Shown here piece by piece: positions 42,557-48,480 of a stretch of 48,480 bases of DNA. The stretch comes from an uncultured Thermomicrobiales bacterium. Lineage in GTDB: Bacteria; Chloroflexota; Chloroflexia; Thermomicrobiales; UBA6265. The notes beneath the pieces were generated by a model. That model saw only the letters and a program-made list of their open reading frames with translations. It was not told the DNA's origin and did not search any database. The stretch is taken from contig CADCWE010000262.1 in the NCBI GenBank assembly GCA_902806325.1, positions 1 through 48,480 on the forward strand, written 5' to 3'. Numbering within the stretch: the first letter of the stretch is position 1; each line of letters begins with the position of its first letter. A program made the position numbers and the translations under genes.

Positions 42557-43498
42557 TCACGCCAGCACCAGCCGATCGGCGACCATCGCCGCGAACATGA
42601 AGGCCAGATACCAAAGGGAATAGAGGAAGACGTGGCGTGCCAGGCGCTTGCTGGGGTGGGTCATCAGGCGGACCGCGAGGGCCAGGAAGACCGCGTTCAG
42701 GAGGAGGGCGGCGGCGAAGTAGAGGTAGCCCATGCCGAGCGGCGCGAGGAGCAGCGCGACGGCGGTCAGCAGGATCGTATAGAGCACGATCTGGCGCCGG
42801 GTCTCGCGCTCCCCGGCGACCACCGGCAGCATCGGCACCCCGACCCGGCCGTATTCGCCCTGCTTTAACAGCGCCAAGGCCCAGAAATGCGGCGGCGTCC
42901 AGCAGAAGACGATCAGGAACAGCACCCAGGCCGCCGGGGCCAGGCCGCCGGTCGCCGCCGCCCAGCCCACCAGCGGCGGCACCGCCCCGGCCGCGCCGCC
43001 GATGACGATGTTTTGGGGGGTCGTCCGCTTCAGCCACTTGGTGTAGACGAAGACGTAGTAGAGGTTCCCCGCCAGGGCCAACCCGGCCGCCAGCCAGTTC
43101 GTCAGCAGCCCCAACCAGAGGGTCGCCACGGCCGACAGCCCGACGCCGAACCGCAACGCCGCCGCCGGGCTGATCCGACCCGTAGCCGTTGCCCGGCGCC
43201 GGGTGCGGGGCATGATCGCGTCGATGTCGCGGTCGAGGAAGCAGTTCAGCGCGTTGGCGCCGCCGGCCGCCATCGCCCCGCCGACCATCGTCGCCAAGAC
43301 CAACCCCAGCGGCGGCACCCCCTCCGCCCCGACCAGCATTCCGCCGAGCGTGGTCACCAACAGCAGCGTCAAGATGCCCGGCTTGGTCAGCGCGACGTAA
43401 TCCGCCACCACCGCCCGGATTCGGGCGATCCCGCCGCCCGCCGCGGACTCGGCATCGGCCGGGGCCGCCGTGGCGTCGAGGGGTTGGAGCCGGATCAT
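42557..43498 (-). CDS. ctaB: Protoheme IX farnesyltransferase (heme O synthase)
   Basis: 313 residues, ATG 43498 with GGAGG 4 bases upstream. A UbiA-type prenyltransferase with about nine helices and both family motifs: NALNCFLDRDIDAIMPRT (first DxxxD) and YTKWLKRTTPQNIVIGG, GAVPPLVGW, then VFCWTPPHFWALAL. It converts heme b to heme O by farnesylation, for heme-copper oxidases. The usual partners (ctaA, cytochrome oxidase subunits) are not in the window. Divergent from the thioredoxin/NHL gene across the CAGTAGG-word element. Confidence 0.92.
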   Translation of the reverse strand: MIRLQPLDATAAPADAESAAGGGIARIRAVVADYVALTKPGILTLLLVTTLGGMLVGAEGVPPLGLVLATMVGGAMAAGGANALNCFLDRDIDAIMPRTRRRATATGRISPAAALRFGVGLSAVATLWLGLLTNWLAAGLALAGNLYYVFVYTKWLKRTTPQNIVIGGAAGAVPPLVGWAAATGGLAPAAWVLFLIVFCWTPPHFWALALLKQGEYGRVGVPMLPVVAGERETRRQIVLYTILLTAVALLLAPLGMGYLYFAAALLLNAVFLALAVRLMTHPSKRLARHVFLYSLWYLAFMFAAMVADRLVLA

Positions 43499-43515
43499 CG
43501 AACCTCCAGGACGGA

Positions 43516-43660
43516 GTGGTCAGTAGGCAGTAGGCAGTCCGATCTGCTTGCGGGGGTATTCTACCCCTAACCCTTCGGCACCGGGAACGCCGTCCGGAAA
43601 CGTCTCGGCATGCCGTCACCAACCCGACCAACGCCCTGTCTACCGCCTACTACCGACTCT
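43516..43660. repeat. Inverted element built from tandem CAGTAGG words
   Basis: The left arm GTCAGTAGGCAGTAGGCAGT (43519-43538) and the right arm CTGTCTACCGCCTACTACCG (43636-43655) are near inverse copies. Both divergent promoters between ctaB and the thioredoxin/NHL gene must lie inside it. Confidence 0.6.
43556..43566 (-). promoter_or_regulatory. Putative -10 promoter (GGGTAGAATAC)
   Basis: TAGAAT on the minus strand, 57 bases upstream of the ctaB ATG and inside the CAGTAGG-word element. Confidence 0.45.
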
Positions 43661-43671
43661 GGAGAACAGCC

Positions 43672-45147
43672 ATGGCCACCCTCGTCCCCTATGCCGGTCC
43701 CGTTCGCGCCCCGGATTTCCCGCCGGGACTGGAGTGGGTCGGCGGGGAGGCGCGAACCCTGCGAGGGCTGCGGGGCACGATCGTGGCGTTGGATTTTTGG
43801 ACCTACGGCTGAATCAACTGCGTCCACATGCTGCCGCAGTTGCGGCGGCTGGAGCGCGAGTTCGCGCCCCACCTGGTCGTCCTCGGGGTCCACTCGGCCA
43901 AATTCCCCGCGGAGCGGGAGCAGGCGAACCTGGATGCCGCCGTTCACCGCCTGGGGGTGGACCATCCTGTCGTCGGCGATCCCCACCACGCGCTGTGGGA
44001 CCAGTACGCGGTGCGCGCTTGGCCGACCGTGATCCTGATCGATCCGCGGGGGTACCTGCTGGCCCGGGTCGAAGGCGAGTTCGCCCCGGAGCCGGTGCGG
44101 GATCTGCTCCGCGCGGCGGTCGCCCGTTTCGCCGCCGCCGGGAGGTTGGACGGCGCCCCCGTCGCCGCCCAACCGCGTCCTGGGTTTGACACCCCGCTCC
44201 GGTTCCCGGGCAAGGTGCTCGCCGATCCCGTTGGTGGACGCTTGTTCGTCGCCGATTCCGGCCACCACCGGATCCTGGTCGCCGATCCCGGCGGCACGGT
44301 GCGCTTGGCGATCGGCGGTCCGGACCCCGGGTTCGCCGACGGTTCCGCCGCCGCGGCCCGCTTCGCCGATCCCCAGGGCCTGGCCCTCTCCCCTGACGGC
44401 CAAACGCTCTTCGTCGCCGACCGCGCGAACCACGCCCTGCGCGCCGTGTCGCTGCCGGAGGGCCGCGTGGCGACGCTGGCCGGGACCGGGGAGCGAGGGT
44501 TCGGGCGTCGCCCCGGAGCCGGGCGGGAGACGCCGCTGGCCTCCCCCTGGGATCTTGCCTGGTTCGGGGATCGGCTCTGGATCGCGATGGCCGGCGCCCA
44601 CCAACTCTGGGTCTTCGATCCGCGCGCGGGCACCGTTACCCCCGCCGCCGGTTCCGGCGCCGAGGCGCTCCACGACGGGGCGCTGCCCGAGGCCGCCTTC
44701 GCCCAGCCGAGCGGGTTGGCCGTCCTCGGTGAGGCCCTCTACGTGGTCGACGGCGAAAGCAGCGCCGTCCGCCGCGTCTCCCCGGCCGAGAACCGCGTCC
44801 GCCGCCTGATCGGCCGTGGCCTGTTCGCCTTCGGCGACGCGGACGGCACCGGGGATCAGGTGCGGTTGCAGCATCCGCTTGGGATTTGCGCGGTCGATGA
44901 CGCCCTGTACGTCGCGGATACCTACAACCACAAGATCAAGCGCCTCGATCCCGCCACCCGCCGGGTCGAGGTGGTCTTCGGCGACGGGACGGCGGGCTTC
45001 CGTGACGGCCCAGCCGGGCAAGCCCGGTTTTGGGAACCCGGCGGCGTCTCCGCCCTCGGTCGTCGCCTCTACGTCGCCGACACGAACAACCACGCGATCC
45101 GGGTCGCGGACCTGGATGCGGGAACGGTCGAGACGGTGCCGATGTAG
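43672..45147 (+). CDS. Thioredoxin-like/NHL-repeat protein, probable selenoprotein (in-frame TGA = Sec47)
   Basis: 491 residues read through, ATG 43672 with GGAG 7 bases upstream. Residues 1-150 are a thioredoxin-like domain and about 160-490 an NHL-type beta-propeller with repeated [41 protein letters not shown] and [14 protein letters not shown] blades, the NHLRC2-like architecture. TGA at 43810-43812 is in frame and falls in [17 protein letters not shown], where relatives have DFWTYCCINC. The predicted motif is thus Sec47-Ile-Asn-Cys50. A hairpin at 43830-43849 (8-bp stem, AGUU loop, G second in the loop, loop 25 bases after TGA) has SECIS geometry. The rest of the frame is intact and well conserved. 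A truncated call from ATG 43828 would lose the active site. A simple nonsense mutation cannot be excluded without selA/B/C evidence. Confidence 0.78.
43830..43849 (+). promoter_or_regulatory. Candidate bacterial SECIS element
   Basis: GCUGCCGC-AGUU-GCGGCGGC hairpin: 8 bp with one G-U pair and a four-base apical loop with G at position 2. The loop starts 25 bases after the UGA, inside the spacing known for bacterial SECIS elements. A competing 8-bp hairpin (43815-43822 with 43835-43842) shares bases and would put the loop too close to the UGA. Confidence 0.6.
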
Positions 45148-45254
45148 GGGCGCCCGGCTTGGTGCCCGTGTCGCGAGCCGGCGAACGGCGTCGCCCACGG
45201 CAGGACATGGGATCGCCCAGCGGCGATGGCGACGAGGGCGCCCGCCACGGCCCC

Positions 45255-46604
45255 CTACATCGGCCGCACCAACCGCCCACCGCCTTCGGCAACGATTCGT
45301 CCGTCCCGCCAGATCGTGACCCCGCGCCGGATCGTGCGCCGGACGCGGCCCCGGAGGGTCATGCCGACGAACGGGCTGTGCCGGTGCCGGTAGAGCAGAT
45401 CGTCGGCCACCAAGACATGCGCCGCGCCGAGGTCGACCAGCGCCAGATCGGCGTCCGCGCCGACCGCCAGCGCGCCCTTGTTTGGGAGCGCGAACCGCCG
45501 CGCCACCGCCCCGGCCGTCAGCCGGGCGATGTCCGGCAAGGCCAATCCCCGGTCGTGGTGCCCCGCGCTCAAGAGGAGCGGCAGGAGCGATTGGCAGCCG
45601 GAGATGCCGCCCCAGATCCGGAAGAAATCGTCCCCCGTTTTCCATTCCGGCGGCGCCGGGGAATGGTCGGAGGCGACGAGGTCGATCGTGCCGGACCGCA
45701 GGTGCTTCCAGAGCGCGTCCCGCTCCACCGCTGGACGCAGCGGCGGGGCGCACTTGGCGACCGCGCCAAGCCGTTCGGCGTCCTCGTCGGTCAGGACCAG
45801 GTAATGGGGGCACGTCTCGCAGGTCACGTCGACGCCGCGCGCCCGTGCCTCCGCCACCAGCACCACCCCGCCGCCGGTGCTGACGTGGACGATGTGCAGC
45901 GCGCACCCCGTTTCTTCCGCGAACAGGATCGCCCGCCCGATCGCCTCCCGCTCCGCCACCGCCGGGCGCGTGGTCAGGTAATCCCGCATCCCGGTCCGGC
46001 CGTCGGCGATGGCGCGCGCCGCCAACCCGGCGGTCAGAGCGTCGCTTTCGGCGTGGACCGCGACGATCCGGCCCAACCGGGCCGCCCGCGCCATTCCGTT
46101 GAGCAGCGTCAGGTCGTCCGCCGCCGGAAAGTCCGCCGTCCCGCTCTGGGACATGAACGCCTTGAATCCAAGGACGCCGCGCGCGGCCAGTTCGTCGAGC
46201 CGGTCGACCGGCCCCGGCACCAGCCCACCCCAGAGCGCGAAGTCCGTCACCGAGGCGGCCTCTGCCGCGGCGCGCTTGGCGTCGAAGCTCGGCCCGTCCA
46301 ACGTCGGCGGGTTGGCGTTGAGCGGCATCTCGCCGGCCGTCGTGCCACCCCCGGCGGCGAGGGCCGCGCTTCCGGTCCGCCACCCTTCCCAATCGGTCCG
46401 CCCCGGCTCGTTGAAGTGGACGTGGGCGTCGATCACCCCGGGGAAGAGGTGCAACCCGGCCGCGTCGATCGTCTCCCGCGCCGCCCCTTCGAGGTCCGGG
46501 CCGATGGCGACGATCCGCCCGTCGGCGACGGCGAGGTCTCCAGCCGCGACGCCGGACTCCGTGACGAGCGCGGCATGGCGGACGAGGAGGTCAAAGACGG
46601 TCAC
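45255..46604 (-). CDS. allB: Allantoinase
   Basis: 449 residues from GTG 46604 (AAGGAG about 13 bases upstream). A cyclic amidohydrolase with metal-binding DAHVHFNEPGRTDWEGW, the AllB signature AAGGGTTAGEMPLN, the carboxylated lysine in GFKAFMSQSG, the histidines in VAVHAE and HIVHVS, and the catalytic Asp in VASDHSP. The GRTDWEGW and M-P-L-N features separate it from dihydroorotase and hydantoinase. It hydrolyses allantoin to allantoate. Last gene of the three-gene ureide operon, 64 bases after the allantoate amidohydrolase stop. Confidence 0.92.
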   Translation of the reverse strand: MTVFDLLVRHAALVTESGVAAGDLAVADGRIVAIGPDLEGAARETIDAAGLHLFPGVIDAHVHFNEPGRTDWEGWRTGSAALAAGGGTTAGEMPLNANPPTLDGPSFDAKRAAAEAASVTDFALWGGLVPGPVDRLDELAARGVLGFKAFMSQSGTADFPAADDLTLLNGMARAARLGRIVAVHAESDALTAGLAARAIADGRTGMRDYLTTRPAVAEREAIGRAILFAEETGCALHIVHVSTGGGVVLVAEARARGVDVTCETCPHYLVLTDEDAERLGAVAKCAPPLRPAVERDALWKHLRSGTIDLVASDHSPAPPEWKTGDDFFRIWGGISGCQSLLPLLLSAGHHDRGLALPDIARLTAGAVARRFALPNKGALAVGADADLALVDLGAAHVLVADDLLYRHRHSPFVGMTLRGRVRRTIRRGVTIWRDGRIVAEGGGRLVRPM

Positions 46605-46668
46605 GGCGAACCCGACGCTCCTTCGGGGAAGGGAATTGTCCACCGCGCGGCGACCCAATCGCTCCGTA

Positions 46669-47937
46669 TCACGAACCGAACGGCCCGGCGATCGCCCGGT
46701 CCAGTACCCCCAGGGCGACCGCGATGTCGTCGACCGCCACCGATTCGGCGGGGTGGTGGCTGATGCCGCCGGCGCAGCGGACGAACAGCATCGCCGCCGG
46801 GACGATGGCCGAGAGCGCCGCCGCGTCGTGGCCCGCGCCGCTGGGCAGACGGTGGACCGGCACGCCGAGGGCGGCGATCGCCGCTTCGAGGCGCCCGGCC
46901 ATCGCCGCATCGGCCGGGACCGCCGGGTTGTCGTAGGCGGGGCGCCAGCCGACGCCGATCTCGCGCGCCGCCCCGATCGCCCGCGCTTCGGTTTCCAGTT
47001 GGTCGCGCAGCCGGAGGCGGGTCGCGTCGTCGGGGTGGCGCAGGTCCAAGCTGAGGCGAACCGCGCCGGGGACCACGTTGCCGGCGCCGGGGGAGACCGT
47101 CAACTCGCCGACGGTGGCAACCGCGCCCGGTTCGGCGGCGGCAATTGATTCGGCGGCGAGCACGAACGCGGCGGCGGCGACCAAGGCGTCGCGGCGGCGC
47201 CCCATCGGCACCGTCCCGGCGTGCCCGGCGTGGCCGGTGAACTCCACCGCCACCCGCGTGAATCCGACGATGGCGGAGACCACGCCGACCGGCAACCCGT
47301 GCGCTTCCAGTTCCGGGCCTTGTTCGATGTGGACCTCCAGGTAGCCCAGCAGGTCGGCGGGTTCCCGGCGCGACGCCGCCACCCCGTCCGGGTCGCCACC
47401 GAAGGTGCGGATCGCCTCGGCGAACGACACCCCGTCGCGGTCGGTCAGGGCGAGGTCGCGCTCGCCGAGGTCCCCGGTCACGGTCCGGCTGCCGAGGTAG
47501 GCGCTGCCGAAGCGCACCCCTTCTTCGTCGGCGAAGGCGGCCACCTCTATGGCATGGTCCAGCCGCACGTCTGCCGCGTGCAGCGCCTCGACCGCGGACA
47601 CCGCGCAGATCACCCCCAGGGGCCCGTCGAAGCGCCCGGCGTCGCTGACGCTGTCGAGGTGGCTCCCGATCAGCAGCGCCGGGGCGTCCTCCGCCGACGC
47701 CGGGTAGCGGCCGAAGAGGTTTCCGACCGCATCGCGGTGGACGCTCATCCCGGCGCCGATCATCCAGCCGGCGACTTCGTCCTGGGCCGCGCGCAGGGCC
47801 GGGGTGCCGTAGCGGCGGGTCAGGCGACCGGATTCCTCGGAGAAGCGATCCAGGGCGTGGCAGCGCGCCATCACCGTTTCGGCGCGGGCTCGCAGATCCA
47901 ACGAGGCCGGCGAGGCGGACGTGTCCAAGCTGTCCAG
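46669..47937 (-). CDS. allC: Allantoate amidohydrolase (M20 family)
   Basis: 422 residues. M20 hydantoinase/carbamoylase family: IGSHLDSVSDAGRFDGPLG metal site, AFADEEGVRFG (catalytic Glu-Glu), LEVHIEQGP, FTGHAGHAGTVPMG lid, PSGAGHDA and a final GGISHHPAE. With allantoinase next door, allantoate amidohydrolase is the best call. N-carbamoyl-amino-acid hydrolase is the alternative. GTG 47979 is an upstream option but overlaps the preceding gene by 31 bases. I prefer CTG 47937, because AAGGAG lies 6 bases before it, just at the HIU hydrolase stop, and the resulting length is the family norm. TTG 47928 is also possible. Confidence 0.85.
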   Translation of the reverse strand: MDSLDTSASPASLDLRARAETVMARCHALDRFSEESGRLTRRYGTPALRAAQDEVAGWMIGAGMSVHRDAVGNLFGRYPASAEDAPALLIGSHLDSVSDAGRFDGPLGVICAVSAVEALHAADVRLDHAIEVAAFADEEGVRFGSAYLGSRTVTGDLGERDLALTDRDGVSFAEAIRTFGGDPDGVAASRREPADLLGYLEVHIEQGPELEAHGLPVGVVSAIVGFTRVAVEFTGHAGHAGTVPMGRRRDALVAAAAFVLAAESIAAAEPGAVATVGELTVSPGAGNVVPGAVRLSLDLRHPDDATRLRLRDQLETEARAIGAAREIGVGWRPAYDNPAVPADAAMAGRLEAAIAALGVPVHRLPSGAGHDAAALSAIVPAAMLFVRCAGGISHHPAESVAVDDIAVALGVLDRAIAGPFGS

Positions 47938-47948
47938 GGTCGACTCCT

Positions 47949-48480
47949 TCAACTGCCGCGGTAGGTCGAGTAGGCCCACGGCGACACCAGCAACGGGACG
48001 TGGTAGTGCGCTCCGGCATCGCCGACGCCGAAGCGGACCGGTACGGTATCAAGAAACGGCACGGTTGGCACCGGGTCTCCACCGGCCGTGGCAAAATCGG
48101 CGAAATACTGCCCGACCGCGAAGACCAGCTCGTAGACGCCGGGCATCAGCGCCTCCCCGGCCAGCAACGGGCCGTCGGTGCGCCCATCGGCGTTGGTCAC
48201 CGCCGTGGCCAGGGCGACCCGACCCTCCCCTTCGAGGCGGAAGAGGGCGATCCGGATCCCGGCGCCGGGTCGACCGCGGGCGGTGTCGAGGACGTGGGTG
48301 GTGAGGCGGCCGGGGGCGGCGTCGGGCTTGTCCCCGTTGTGCGGGGGAGTGGCCCCCTCCGAACTCGGGAACCCAACCCCTTCCCCTGCGCAAGGAGAGG
48401 GGCGTTGGCCACCACGTTGCCCATCGGGGAGGCGGCCTGGCTCCCCCCTTTCCCCCGGCGCCGGGGGAAAGGGGGGTTGG
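47949..48480 (-). CDS. hiuH: 5-hydroxyisourate hydrolase (transthyretin-like), 5' end outside window
   Basis: The conserved domain runs from GRLTTHVLDTARGRPGAGI (about 48311) to the hallmark C-terminus HYHVPLLVSPWAYSTYRGS, with all key residues (first His in THVLD, Arg in the ALFRLE region, His-x-His, and Tyr-Arg-Gly-Ser). It hydrolyses 5-hydroxyisourate to OHCU after uricase. Upstream of the domain the frame has no ATG, GTG, TTG or CTG start and no stop up to base 48480. Those codons are a class C palindromic element (PSPCAGEGVGFPSSEG). The protein is therefore either fused to an upstream domain beyond the edge, possibly OHCU decarboxylase as in plant allantoin synthase, or has an element-derived N-terminus. 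The stop overlaps the ribosome binding site of the next gene. Confidence 0.82.
   Translation of the reverse strand, partial: QPPFPPAPGERGEPGRLPDGQRGGQRPSPCAGEGVGFPSSEGATPPHNGDKPDAAPGRLTTHVLDTARGRPGAGIRIALFRLEGEGRVALATAVTNADGRTDGPLLAGEALMPGVYELVFAVGQYFADFATAGGDPVPTVPFLDTVPVRFGVGDAGAHYHVPLLVSPWAYSTYRGS
48333..48480. repeat. Class C palindromic element, truncated by window end
   Basis: A series of GC-rich hairpins (CCCCGTTGTGCGGGG; CCCTTTCCCCCGGCGCCGGG with its complement) and CCCTCCGAACTCGGG words like those in the 21933-22121 and 40182-40304 elements, running off the right edge. The HIU hydrolase frame reads through it without a stop. Confidence 0.55.

Noticed and set aside
43828-45147. A simple gene start at ATG 43828 for the NHL protein
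   Set aside because: It would begin in the middle of the thioredoxin fold and discard the active site, while ATG 43672 has a good ribosome binding site and only the TGA intervenes.

Overview
The window is about 70% G+C and densely coded on both strands. Gene content (MoxR/DUF58/VWA clusters, a NHLRC2-like thioredoxin/NHL protein, a MauE-thioredoxin fusion, many short G/C-rich palindromic elements) looks most like a Chloroflexota chromosome, probably a Thermomicrobia/Sphaerobacter relative. That placement is inference from gene content. I see no tRNA, rRNA, CRISPR, transposase or phage module. No gap between genes exceeds 300 bases.

Layout. 1-5853: a membrane protein cut by the left edge, a lone SLATT/DUF4231 2TM protein facing the other way, a DUF58-MoxR pair and a TrkA-type K+ channel. 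6110-8363: an ECF sigma factor, its membrane anti-sigma factor and a secreted cupredoxin that is frameshifted. 8452-16181 (minus): a four-gene operon of a Gly/Gln-rich membrane protein, a DUF58 protein, a BatA-type VWA protein and a large double-VWA membrane protein. 16415-19549: a degenerate DnaC/IstB-like protein, a glycolipid-binding-domain protein, a zinc-ribbon J-domain protein and an aldo/keto reductase. 19784-21925: a secreted Cys-paired repeat protein with a calcium-binding tail. 22018-25120 (minus): BON protein, small membrane protein, BtpA, AI-2E-family transporter. 25336-28638: MerR regulator plus partner, MFS exporter, CorA. 28743-30761: MauE fused to three thioredoxin domains. 30945-34803: Uma2, RsgA, MBL hydrolase, PPK2. 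35060-38522: PLP C-S lyase family enzyme, NAD epimerase and glycosyltransferase in one overlapping operon. 38536-42251: sulfite-oxidase-family molybdoenzyme and a GT-C type membrane glycosyltransferase. 42252-43498: a PIN remnant and heme O synthase. 43672-45147: thioredoxin/NHL protein with an in-frame TGA. 45255 to the right edge: ureide (purine) catabolism genes allantoinase, allantoate amidohydrolase and 5-hydroxyisourate hydrolase.

The strongest discovery candidate is the gene at 43672-45147. Its in-frame TGA falls exactly in the redox motif (U-I-N-C in place of the C-I-N-C of relatives) and is followed by a hairpin with SECIS-like geometry, so it is probably an unannotated selenoprotein that ordinary gene callers would truncate. 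Other points of interest: palindromic elements read in frame into the glycosyltransferase, the AI-2E transporter and the HIU hydrolase; a recurring TGnTAnnAT promoter element ahead of many genes; a DnaC/IstB-like protein with ruined Walker motifs; the MauE-Trx-Trx-Trx fusion; and two genes whose best start appears to be CTG.
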